Source of the DNA: Amaricoccus sp.
GTDB lineage: Bacteria; Pseudomonadota; Alphaproteobacteria; Rhodobacterales; Rhodobacteraceae
DNA length: 40,522 nucleotides
Assembly (NCBI RefSeq): GCF_017993425.1
Contig: NZ_JAGOMQ010000034.1
Coordinates: 1 to 40,522 of the forward strand
Direction: 5' to 3'
This document shows positions 33,025 through 40,410 of this stretch, one piece after another. The notes under the pieces are model-generated. The model worked only from the letters and a program-made list of their open reading frames with translations. It was not told where the DNA came from and made no database searches. The position numbers and the translations under genes were made by a program. Each line of letters begins with the position of its first letter. Position 1 is the stretch's first letter.

Positions 33025-33813
33025 ATGGATCTCGACCTCTCCGGCAAGCTCGCGGTGGTGACCGGCGGCAGCGTCGGCATCGGCCTCGGCGTCGCGCGCG
33101 CCTTCGCCCGCGAGGGCGCGCGCGTGCTCATCGCCGCCCGCGACGGCGCCCGCGCCACGGCCGCCGCCGCCGACCTGACGCGCGAGAGCGGCGTCGACGT
33201 CGTCGGCCACGCCTGCGACGTGGCGACGGCCGAGGGCTGCGCCGGCCTCGTCGAGGCCGCCCGCGCGCTCGGCGGCGCCGACATCCTCGTCAACAACGCC
33301 GGCACCGGCTCGAACGAGACGATCATGGAGGCGCCGGACGACAAGTGGCAGGCCTACTGGGAGCTGCACGTCATGGCCGCCGTCCGCCTCGCCCGCGGCC
33401 TCGTGCCGCAGATGGAGGCGAAGGGCGGCGGCGCCATCCTCAACAACGCCTCGATCTGCGCCGTGCAGCCGCTCTGGTACGAGCCGATCTACAATGTGAC
33501 GAAATCGGCGCTGCTGATGCTTTCCAAGAACATGGCGACCGAGTTCATCCCGAAGGGCATCCGCGTCAACACCGTCAACCCCGGGCTGATCCTCACCCCG
33601 GACTGGGTCAAGACGGCGAAGCAGCTCTCGGCCGGCACGGGCGGCGACTGGGAGGGCTACCTCCAGTCCGTCGCCGACGAGCACGCGCCGATCCGCCGCT
33701 TCGGCACGGTCGAGGAGCTCGCCGACTTCATGGTGTTCCTCTGCTCCCCCCGCGCGTCCTACGCGGTCGGCTCCACCTTCCACGTCGACGGCGGCATGCT
33801 CCGCACCATCTGA
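33025..33813 (+). CDS. Second SDR dehydrogenase in the polyol operon
   Basis: This 262-residue classical SDR has TGGSVGIGLGVARAF near residue 14, AARDGARA after beta-2 (no acidic residue, so NADP use is possible), NNAGTGSNE near 90, and a Ser in NNASICAV. Tyr and Lys fall in PIYNVTKSALLML (Y-x3-K). The C-terminus ASYAVGSTFHVDGGMLRTI is usual. It is distinct from smoS in the same operon and lies between smoS (44 bp) and mtlK (12 bp). With a pentulose kinase at the end of the cluster, a pentitol such as ribitol, or a hexulose/hexonate, is a reasonable substrate, but the sequence does not prove it. Confidence 0.88.
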   Translation: MDLDLSGKLAVVTGGSVGIGLGVARAFAREGARVLIAARDGARATAAAADLTRESGVDVVGHACDVATAEGCAGLVEAARALGGADILVNNAGTGSNETIMEAPDDKWQAYWELHVMAAVRLARGLVPQMEAKGGGAILNNASICAVQPLWYEPIYNVTKSALLMLSKNMATEFIPKGIRVNTVNPGLILTPDWVKTAKQLSAGTGGDWEGYLQSVADEHAPIRRFGTVEELADFMVFLCSPRASYAVGSTFHVDGGMLRTI

Positions 33814-33825
33814 GGAGGCCCATCC

Positions 33826-35310
33826 ATGGCGACCACCACCCGCGCGACGCCCCTCTCGCTCGACAATCTGCCGAAGCTCGACCGCGTGGCCCGCCCCGCC
33901 TATGCCCGCGCCGACCTGTCGCCCGGCATCCTGCATTTCGGCGTCGGCAACTTCCACCGCGCCCATCTCCAAGTCTATCTCGACCGGCTGATGAACGAGG
34001 GGAAGGACCGCGACTGGGCCATCGTCGGCGCCGGCGTCACCCCCTACGACGTCAAGATGCGCGACGCGCTGATGGGCCAGGACCTGCTCTCGACCGTGGT
34101 CGAGCAGTCGGCGGCCGTCTCGGCCGCGCGCGTCACCGGGGTGATGACCGACTTCCTGCCGCCGATGGACGGCGGCGCCATCGTCGCGGCGCTCGCCGAT
34201 CCGGCGACCCGCATCGTCTCGCTGACCGTCACCGAGGGCGGCTACTTCGTGAACCCGGCGACCGGAAAGTTCGACCCGGCGAACCCCGCCATCGTCGCCG
34301 ACGCGAAGAGCCCGCGCGACCCGAAGACGGTGTTCGGCTTGATCCTCGCCGGCCTCGCCGCGCGCCGCGCCGCCGGGCGCGGGCCGTTCACGGTGATGTC
34401 CTGCGACAACGTGCCGCATAACGGCAACGTCTGCCGCGAAGCCGTCGCCGGCCTCGCCGCCGCGCAGGACCCGGCCTTCGCCGACTGGGTCCGCGCCGAG
34501 GTCGCCTTCCCGAACGCCATGGTCGACCGCATCGCCCCGGCGACCTCCGACCGCGAGCGCGCGATCACCCGCGACGAGTTCGGCGTCGAGGACGCCTGGC
34601 CGGTGTTCTGCGAGGACTTCCTGCAATGGGTGGTCGAGGACAGCTTCACCGCCGGCCGCCCCGCCTTCGAGGCGGCGGGGGCCGAGTTCGTCTCCGACGT
34701 CACCCCGTGGGAGATGATGAAGATCCGCATCCTCAACGGCGGCCACGCCATCATCGCCTATGCCGCCGGGCTGATGGACGTGCATTTCGTCCACGAGGGC
34801 ATGGAGCACCCGCTGGTCCGCGCCTTCCTGCAGAAGGTGGAGAAGGACGAGATCATCCCGATCGTGCCGCCGGTGCCGGGGACCGACCTCCACGCCTATT
34901 TCGCCAAGGTCGAGGAGCGCTGCCTCAACCCCAAGATCGGCGACACCATCCGCCGCCTCTGCCTCGACGGCTCGAACCGGCAGCCGAAGTTCATCATCCC
35001 CTCGATCCTCGACCGCCTCGACCGCGGCCTGCCCGTCGAGGGCCTGGCGCTCGAGAGCGCGCTCTGGGCGCGCTACTGCGAGGGCACGACCGAGGGCGGC
35101 AAGACGATCGAGCCAAACGATCCGAGCTGGGACCGCCTGCAGGAGCGCGCCCGCGCCGCCCGCGACAACCCGGCGGCCTGGCTCGAGATGCGCGACATCT
35201 ACGGCCGCGCGGCGGACGCGCCGGAGTTCGTCGAGCCCTTCGGCCGCTGGCTGCGCGCCCTCTGGTCCGACGGCGCCGCCGCCACGCTGCAGCGCTACCT
35301 CGCCGGCTGA
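33826..35310 (+). CDS. mtlK: Mannitol 2-dehydrogenase
   Basis: This 494-residue member of the polyol-specific long-chain dehydrogenases oxidises D-mannitol to D-fructose (relatives also take D-arabitol to D-xylulose). The N-terminal Rossmann-type domain has ILHFGVGNFHRAHLQVYLDRL. The central signature is VDRIAPATSDRERA. The catalytic region KIRILNGGHAIIAYAAGL, with its conserved lysine, asparagine and histidine, is near residues 302-320. The length matches the family. It follows the second SDR by 12 bp; GAGGAGGCCC is the likely ribosome site. The HAD gene follows after 24 bp. Confidence 0.94.
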   Translation: MATTTRATPLSLDNLPKLDRVARPAYARADLSPGILHFGVGNFHRAHLQVYLDRLMNEGKDRDWAIVGAGVTPYDVKMRDALMGQDLLSTVVEQSAAVSAARVTGVMTDFLPPMDGGAIVAALADPATRIVSLTVTEGGYFVNPATGKFDPANPAIVADAKSPRDPKTVFGLILAGLAARRAAGRGPFTVMSCDNVPHNGNVCREAVAGLAAAQDPAFADWVRAEVAFPNAMVDRIAPATSDRERAITRDEFGVEDAWPVFCEDFLQWVVEDSFTAGRPAFEAAGAEFVSDVTPWEMMKIRILNGGHAIIAYAAGLMDVHFVHEGMEHPLVRAFLQKVEKDEIIPIVPPVPGTDLHAYFAKVEERCLNPKIGDTIRRLCLDGSNRQPKFIIPSILDRLDRGLPVEGLALESALWARYCEGTTEGGKTIEPNDPSWDRLQERARAARDNPAAWLEMRDIYGRAADAPEFVEPFGRWLRALWSDGAAATLQRYLAG

Positions 35311-35334
35311 GGCCGGCGGGGGACGGGGGCCCGC

Positions 35335-36015
35335 ATGGCGACGCGGATGGCGGCGCGGACGACCACGGGCCTCGTCGTCTTCGACTGCGACGGGGTCCTC
35401 GTCGACAGCGAGCCGATCGCCTTCCGCCTGCTGCTCGAGACCCTCGCCAGCGCCGGGCTGACGATCACCCACGAGGAGGCGGACGCCCGCTTCCTCGGCC
35501 GCAGCCTCGCCTCGACCCGGGCGATCCTCGCCTCCGACTTCGGCGTCGAGCTGACCGACGCCGCGCTCGCCGACATGCGCGCCCGGCTCTACGCCGCCTT
35601 CCGCGCCGAGCTGAGGCCGATCCCCCACATCGCCGAGGCGCTCGACCGCCTGCCCTGCGGCTTCTGCGTCGCCTCCTCGTCGCAGCCGGAGCGGATCGAG
35701 CTCTCGCTGACCGTGACCGGCCTCTGGCCCCGCTTCGCCGGCCGGGCCTTCTCCGCCACCATGGTCGCGCACGGCAAGCCGGCGCCCGACCTCTTCTTGC
35801 ACGCGGCCGCCGCCCTCGGCTACGCTCCCTCGGCCTGCTGGGTGGTCGAGGACAGCCCCGCGGGCATCCGCGCGGCGCAGGCCGCCGGGATGCGGGTGGC
35901 GGCGTTCACCGGGGGGAGCCATGCGTCGACCGAGGAGCACCGCGCCCGCGTGGCCGCGCTCCGCCCCGACGCGATCCTCGCCGACATGCGCGACCTCCCC
36001 GCCCTCGTCGCCTGA
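35335..36015 (+). CDS. HAD-family sugar phosphatase or phosphoglucomutase-like
   Basis: This 226-residue HAD subfamily IA protein has motif I FDCDGVLVDSEP (nucleophile D17, acid D19), motif II CVASSSQPERIE, motif III lysine in HGKPAPDLF, and motif IV VVEDSPAGIRAAQAAGM. A helical cap domain lies between residues 30 and 95. It could dephosphorylate a sugar phosphate or act like beta-phosphoglucomutase. Polyol clusters in Rhodobacter-like bacteria often include such a gene after mtlK. It follows mtlK by 24 bp. The next gene is separated by a 265-bp gap holding its own promoter. Confidence 0.87.
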   Translation: MATRMAARTTTGLVVFDCDGVLVDSEPIAFRLLLETLASAGLTITHEEADARFLGRSLASTRAILASDFGVELTDAALADMRARLYAAFRAELRPIPHIAEALDRLPCGFCVASSSQPERIELSLTVTGLWPRFAGRAFSATMVAHGKPAPDLFLHAAAALGYAPSACWVVEDSPAGIRAAQAAGMRVAAFTGGSHASTEEHRARVAALRPDAILADMRDLPALVA

Positions 36016-36046
36016 GCGATCCGGATCATTCAGTAAATTCAATGAG

Positions 36047-36074
36047 TTGACCTACCTAACACGTGTGTTAGCCT
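36047..36074 (+). promoter_or_regulatory. Promoter with embedded palindrome upstream of the pentulose kinase gene
   Basis: TTGACC (36047-36052) and TAGCCT (36069-36074) are spaced by 16 bp. The inverted repeat CTAACACGTGTGTTAG (36056-36071; arms of 7 with a 2-bp spacer) fills the spacer and the first half of the -10, so a dimeric repressor would block initiation. The region is AT-richer than its surroundings. From here to the ATG at 36281 is a GC-rich leader of about 200 nt with no ribosome site. Confidence 0.55.
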
Positions 36075-36280
36075 CCCGGCCGGTCCCGGACGCTCACGCC
36101 CGCCCGGAGCGGTTCCGCCCGGCTGCGCCGGCCGGACCCGGGCGCCGCGTCGGCGTCCCGCCAGCCCGGCCGTCGCGCTCGCGGCGCGCTGCCGCGTCGC
36201 GCGGGCTTCGCCGTCTCCCCGCCCCGAGGGCAGGCGATCCGTCCGGCCGCGTCCCGGCCCCGCGCGCGACGGCCCCCTGA

Positions 36281-37852
36281 ATGCCGCTCGTCGCCGCCAT
36301 CGACGTCGGCACGGCCAGCGCGCGGGCCGGGGTGCTCGACGCCGCGGGGCGGCTCCTCGGCCGCGCCGAGGCGCCGCTCGACATCCACCGCAGCGCCGAC
36401 GGCCATGCCGAGCACGCCTCCGAGCAGGTCTGGGCCGCCGCCGCCGCGGCGCTGCGCGCCGCCCGGGCCGAGGCGGGGGCGCGCGCCGAGGACGTCGCCG
36501 GCCTCGCCTTCGACGCCACCTGCTCGCTCGTGCTGCGCGACCGCGCCGGCCGCCCGCTCGGCGTCTCGACGACCGGCGACGATTCCCGCGACACCATCCT
36601 CTGGCACGACCACCGCGCCGTCGCCGAGGCGGCGGAGGCCTCGCGCCTCGACCACCGCGTCGTGACCCGCTCCGGCGGGACGCTGTCGCCGGAGATGCAG
36701 ATCCCGAAGCTCATGTGGCTGAAGCGCCGCCTGCCGGGCGCCTGGGCCCGCGCCGGCCTCGCCTTCGACCTCGCCGACTTCCTGTCCTGGCGCGCCACCG
36801 GCGCCACCGCCCGCTCCCGCTGCACCCTCGCCAGCAAGTGGGGCTTCCTCGCCGACGAGCCCGCGGGCTGGCCGCAGGACTTCCTCGACGCGGTCGGCCT
36901 CGACGACCTGCGCGCCCGCACCGGCCAGCCGGAGACGGCCACCGCGGTCGGCGCCGACCTCGGGCCGCTCACGCCGGACGCGGCCCGCGACCTCGGCCTG
37001 ACCCCCGCCACCCGCGTCGCCGCCGGGCTGATCGACGCCCATGCCGGCGCGCTCGGCCTCCTCGGGGGCCTCGCGCCGGCCGAGGCCGGGCGCCGGGTCG
37101 CGCTCATCGCCGGCACCTCCTCCTGCCTGATGGGCTTCGGCCCCACGCCCCGGCCGCTCCCCGGCGTCTGGGGGCCCTATCTCGACGTGGCGCTCCCCGG
37201 CCTCTGGATGCGCGAGGCGGGCCAGTCCGCCTCGGGGGCGCTCCTCGACCACGTGCTGGCGCTCCGCGGCCTCGAGCCCGGCCGCGAGACCCACGCCCGC
37301 GTCATCGCCCGGGTCCGCGAGCTCCGCGCCGCCACGCCCGACCTCGCCCCCCGCCTGCACGTCCTGCCCGACTTCCACGGCCGCCGCGGCCCGGACCCGG
37401 ACCCGCAGGCGCTCGGCGCCGTCGCCGGCCTGCCGCTCGACGCCTCCTTCGACGCGCTCGCCCGGCTCTACTGGCGCGCCTGCGTCGGCATCGCCCTCGG
37501 CCTCGCCGCCGTCCTCGACCATCTCGTCGCCCACGGCCAGGGAGCGGACGTCGTCCACGTCGCCGGCGGCCATATCCGCAACCCGCTGCTGATGGAGCTC
37601 TACGCCGACGCCACCGGCCGGCGCATCGTCGAATCCGCCGCGCCCGACGCGACCCTCCTCGGCACGGCGATGGCCGCCGCCACGGCCGCCGGCCTCCACG
37701 CCGGCCTCGCCGCCGCCGGCGCGGCGATGGCGCGCGACGGCGCGGTCCGCGACCCCGACCCGGCGGCCGCCCCCCGCATCGCCCGCGACCGCGCCGCCCT
37801 CGCCGCCCTCGCCGCCGCGCAGGCCGGCCTCGACGCCCTCGCGGCGCCGTAG
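36281..37852 (+). CDS. FGGY-family pentulose kinase (D-ribulokinase-like)
   Basis: This 523-residue kinase begins AAIDVGTASARAGVLDAAG. It has FDATCSLVLRD near residue 80, TGDDSRDTILWHDHRAV near 100, GGTLSPEMQIPKLMWLK near 135 and FDLADFLSWRATG near 165. The second domain has IAGTSSCLMGFG and VAGGHIRNPLLMELYAD. This set matches the pentulose-kinase branch (ribulokinase-like, TIGR01315 type) rather than classical xylulokinase. It would phosphorylate D-ribulose or a similar ketopentose. An in-frame TGA directly precedes the ATG, fixing the start, and no ribosome site is visible. It is transcribed with the cluster or from its own promoter at 36047-36074. Confidence 0.87.
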   Translation: MPLVAAIDVGTASARAGVLDAAGRLLGRAEAPLDIHRSADGHAEHASEQVWAAAAAALRAARAEAGARAEDVAGLAFDATCSLVLRDRAGRPLGVSTTGDDSRDTILWHDHRAVAEAAEASRLDHRVVTRSGGTLSPEMQIPKLMWLKRRLPGAWARAGLAFDLADFLSWRATGATARSRCTLASKWGFLADEPAGWPQDFLDAVGLDDLRARTGQPETATAVGADLGPLTPDAARDLGLTPATRVAAGLIDAHAGALGLLGGLAPAEAGRRVALIAGTSSCLMGFGPTPRPLPGVWGPYLDVALPGLWMREAGQSASGALLDHVLALRGLEPGRETHARVIARVRELRAATPDLAPRLHVLPDFHGRRGPDPDPQALGAVAGLPLDASFDALARLYWRACVGIALGLAAVLDHLVAHGQGADVVHVAGGHIRNPLLMELYADATGRRIVESAAPDATLLGTAMAAATAAGLHAGLAAAGAAMARDGAVRDPDPAAAPRIARDRAALAALAAAQAGLDALAAP

Positions 37853-37879
37853 GGCGCGGCCCTCCCGCCGGCCGCCGGA

Positions 37880-37898
37880 GCGCAAGGGGCCATTGCGC
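37880..37898 (+). terminator. Hairpin after the pentulose kinase gene
   Basis: GCGCAA (37880-37885) pairs with TTGCGC (37893-37898) around a 7-nt loop, followed by CTTTCC. It sits 27 bp past the stop. The T-run is weak, so termination is a guess. Confidence 0.35.
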
Positions 37899-37948
37899 CT
37901 TTCCGCCGGCGCGCCGCGGTCCTACACTGCGCCCCGCAGCGACCTGTC

Positions 37949-37967
37949 AAAGGAGACCCCGATGTGA
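37949..37967 (+). other. Strong ribosome site followed by an ATG-TGA start-stop
   Basis: AAAGGAG (37949-37955) is a near-ideal ribosome site, 6 bp before ATG (37962-37964), which is immediately followed by TGA (37965-37967). An overlapping GTG at 37964 opens a frame that stays in phase with the EF-hand gene at 38135. This may be a minimal regulatory reading frame, a damaged start, or an alternative start for a longer protein. Confidence 0.5.
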
Positions 37968-38134
37968 CAGCTCGTACCGCCACCCCTGCCACCCCTGCCT
38001 CCGCAAGCGACGCCCGTCGAGGCGCAGGCGGGGGCGAGCGCCCAACCCCATCGCATCGCCCGGGACGAGCGAACGCGCGGCGCCGCCGCGCCCCGCCGCC
38101 CGCCGGTGATCGCCCAGCGAACAGGAGCGAACCC

Positions 38135-38395
38135 ATGCGCGCCCTTCTCCTCGCCGCCATCCTCGCGGCCACCACGCTCGCCGTCCCCGCCGAGGCGCGG
38201 CCGACGAACATGGCGGCGCTCCGCAGCGCGGCTTACAGCCCGGACGGGCTCACCTTCACCCGCGCCCGCCAGCTGATCCCCGGCCTGCAGCGCGTCACCT
38301 TCGACAAGGCCGACTTCAACCACGACGGCGTGATCGACGCCTCGGAGTTCCCGACCTTCCAGGCGGTCGTCAACGCGATGTTCCGCTCCCGCTGA
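38135..38395 (+). CDS. Small exported EF-hand protein
   Basis: This 86-residue protein has a signal peptide (MRALLLAAILAATTLAVPAEA) probably cleaved after residue 21. A single complete EF-hand loop DFNHDGVIDASEF supplies the calcium ligands at positions 1, 3, 5, 9 and 12. It is likely periplasmic. I start it at 38135, where AGGAG lies 8 bp upstream and the signal begins. The frame is open upstream to a GTG at 37964, which would add 57 Arg/Pro/Ala-rich residues before the signal and is less likely. The gap 37853-38134 contains the hairpin, the start-stop site and a CCACCCCTG tandem pair. Function is unknown beyond probable calcium binding. Confidence 0.8.
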   Translation: MRALLLAAILAATTLAVPAEARPTNMAALRSAAYSPDGLTFTRARQLIPGLQRVTFDKADFNHDGVIDASEFPTFQAVVNAMFRSR

Positions 38396-38461
38396 GTCGC
38401 CCCCCTTCCTGCCGCGCCCGCGCCCCGCTATAGGGCGCGGGCCGGAGCGGGAGGGCAGGGT

Positions 38462-39253
38462 ATGGCGCAGGCGTCCGCCAACGTGAACGTAATGATCAAG
38501 GCGGCCCGCAAGGCCGCCCGGTCGCTCCTGCGCGACTTCGGCGAGGTGGAGAACCTCCAGGTCTCCTCCAAGGGACCTGGCGACTTCGTCAGCCGCGCCG
38601 ACACCCGCGCCGAGCAGCTGATCCGCGAGGAGCTGACCGAGGCGCGGCCGAACTACGGCTGGGTCGGCGAGGAGAGCGCCGAGGTGAAGGGCGCCGACCC
38701 GACCCGGCGCTGGATCGTCGATCCGCTCGACGGCACCACCAACTTCCTGCACGGGATGCCGCACTGGTCGATCTCGATCGCGCTCGAGCACAAGCGCGAG
38801 ATCGTCGCCGCGGTGGTCTACGATCCGGCCAAGGACGAGATGTTCGTCGCCGAGAAGGGCGCCGGCGCCTACGTGAACGACCGCCGCCTGCGCGTCTCGG
38901 GGCGCAAGGACATGCTGGAGATGATCTTCGCCACCGGCATCCCCTTCGGCGCCCGCACCGACCTGCCGCCGGCCCTGCGCGAGATCGCCGCGGTCGCGAG
39001 CGTCTCGGCCGGGGTGCGGCGCATGGGCTCGGCGGCGCTCGACCTCGCCTATGTGGCGGCGGGGCGGGTCGACGGGTTCTGGGAGCGCGGCCTCAACGTC
39101 TGGGACCTCGCCGCGGGCGTGCTGCTCGTGCGCGAGGCGGGCGGCCTGACCGGCCCGCTCGCCGAGGGCGGCGACCCGCTGGCCGGCGGCGGCGTGGTCG
39201 CCGGCAACGCCAACGTCTTCGAGCCGCTCACGAAGCTCCTTCGGGCAGCGTGA
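38462..39253 (+). CDS. suhB: Inositol monophosphatase-family protein (SuhB-like)
   Basis: This 263-residue Mg2+-dependent sugar phosphatase has the metal-site motifs in order: SRADTRAEQLI, WVGEESAE near residue 67, IVDPLDGTTNFLHGMPHWS near 84-103, and RGLNVWDLAAGVLLVREAGG near 213-233. These are the inositol monophosphatase and SuhB signatures. It may hydrolyse inositol phosphate or similar, and SuhB proteins also act in RNA metabolism. The start at 38462 is preceded by GGGAGGGCAGGGT. It overlaps the convergent folate-binding protein gene by 26 bp. Confidence 0.9.
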   Translation: MAQASANVNVMIKAARKAARSLLRDFGEVENLQVSSKGPGDFVSRADTRAEQLIREELTEARPNYGWVGEESAEVKGADPTRRWIVDPLDGTTNFLHGMPHWSISIALEHKREIVAAVVYDPAKDEMFVAEKGAGAYVNDRRLRVSGRKDMLEMIFATGIPFGARTDLPPALREIAAVASVSAGVRRMGSAALDLAYVAAGRVDGFWERGLNVWDLAAGVLLVREAGGLTGPLAEGGDPLAGGGVVAGNANVFEPLTKLLRAA

Positions 39254-40037
39254 CGACCGCATCCCCGGCGCGCATCTCGCCGCCGGCCCGGTCGAGGCGC
39301 AGATAGGCGAGGCCCTCGCCCCCGGCGGTGGTGTAGAGCGTCCCCGCGGGCTTGCCCCCCGCGGCGATCTCCGTTCCCGGCGGCGGCGGGTCGCCCGCCA
39401 CCGCGACGCGGACGAGGCCCTTGCGCAGCTCGGTCTTGTGCTTCATCCGCGCCGTGACCTCCTGCCCGACATAGCAGCCCTTGCGGAAGTCGACGCCGTT
39501 CAGCCGCTCGAAGCCCATCTCGAGGATGTAGCTGTCGTCCGGGACCAGCTCGACCCCGCTCTCCGGCACGCCGAGCGCCACCCGCCGCGCCGCGATCTCC
39601 GCCGGATCGAGCGGCGCCATCCCGGCCACGAACGCGGCCGCGTCGGCAACGTAGGCCCGCCAGCCCATCGCCGCCGCGCGCGGGTCGGCGACGACGAGCC
39701 CGCCCGCGGGCAGGGGCCCGAGCCCGACGGCGACCTCCAGCCCGGCCGGCGCGATCGTCACCTTCGCCCGCAGCCGGTACATCGCCAGCCGCTGCGCCAG
39801 CGCTGCGGCGCGCGCGGCCGCGACGTCGAGGATCACGTCGTCGCCGTCGGCTATGAGGAAGAAGTCGAAGAGGTACTTGCCCTGCGGCGTCAGCAGCGCC
39901 GCGTAGACGGCGCCTTCCGCCAGCCGGCGCACGTCGTTCGAGACCAGCCCCTGCAGGAAGTCGCGCGCCTCCGGCCCGCCGACCCTGAGCGTCGCCCGGT
40001 CGGTCGCCGCCATTCCCCGTGTGACTGTCTCGGTCAT
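39228..40037 (-). CDS. ygfZ: YgfZ/GcvT-like folate-binding protein
   Basis: This 269-residue protein resembles the T-protein of the glycine cleavage system but is shorter. It has the diagnostic KGCYVGQEVTARMKHK motif (about residues 194-209), whose cysteine is required in YgfZ, and starts with a DFLQGLVSNDV segment. YgfZ proteins use tetrahydrofolate and support maintenance of certain iron-sulfur enzymes, including RNA-modifying methylthiotransferases such as MiaB; RimO in this window is a related enzyme. The start could be 40037 or the ATG eight codons in. It is convergent with suhB. Confidence 0.92.
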   Translation of the reverse strand: MTETVTRGMAATDRATLRVGGPEARDFLQGLVSNDVRRLAEGAVYAALLTPQGKYLFDFFLIADGDDVILDVAAARAAALAQRLAMYRLRAKVTIAPAGLEVAVGLGPLPAGGLVVADPRAAAMGWRAYVADAAAFVAGMAPLDPAEIAARRVALGVPESGVELVPDDSYILEMGFERLNGVDFRKGCYVGQEVTARMKHKTELRKGLVRVAVAGDPPPPGTEIAAGGKPAGTLYTTAGGEGLAYLRLDRAGGEMRAGDAVVTLPEGAS

Positions 40038-40110
40038 GGTCCGGGCTTAGCACGGCCGGGCGGCGACGGCGAGGGCAGGCGGAGGCTTGGTCCACGCCGT
40101 CCCGAACGGG

Positions 40111-40199
40111 CTGTCCACGCCTGGCAATTGGCTAAGAGGTTGATTTCATGTAATTGTTAGCGGAACGTCGCCGGAGGGTTCGCGCTACACGACGGAGGC
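40111..40199 (+). repeat. Conserved flank motif, site C, with degenerate repeat end
   Basis: CTGTCCACGCCTGGCAATT followed by GGCTAAGAGGTTGATTTC aligns with sites A and B. 74 bp after the first C lies CTACACGACGGAGGC (40185-40199), resembling the repeat end CTGCACGACAGGAGC at 11 of 15 positions. No 317-bp core follows. The stretch 40038-40413 contains no gene, only this motif, the palindrome at 40246 and an AT-rich tail before the insertion sequence. Confidence 0.5.
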
Positions 40200-40245
40200 T
40201 GCAAGGGCCGACCAACGGCGCCGTCTCGCCTCGCGACGGCTCCCG

Positions 40246-40273
40246 CAGGTTGACATGCGCATGTCAACCTGCT
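40246..40273. repeat. Perfect 28-bp uninterrupted palindrome
   Basis: GCAGGTTGACATGC (40246-40259) is followed immediately by its exact reverse complement (40260-40273) with no spacer. It is too symmetrical and long to be chance in a small region. It lies in a gene-free stretch between ygfZ and the insertion sequence. It might be a dimeric-protein operator or a recombination site. No promoter or regulated gene is obvious. Confidence 0.75.
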
Positions 40274-40410
40274 CGGGGCGGAGCGGCCGGGGCGGAGAAG
40301 GCGCCAGTTCGAAGTGAGTCGAACGGCGCCGCGAAATGCGGCGCTGATGACTGTGCAGTGATTTTCACCGTTTATATTCAAAATGTTTGCGAAAAATATT
40401 TCGAATTATA

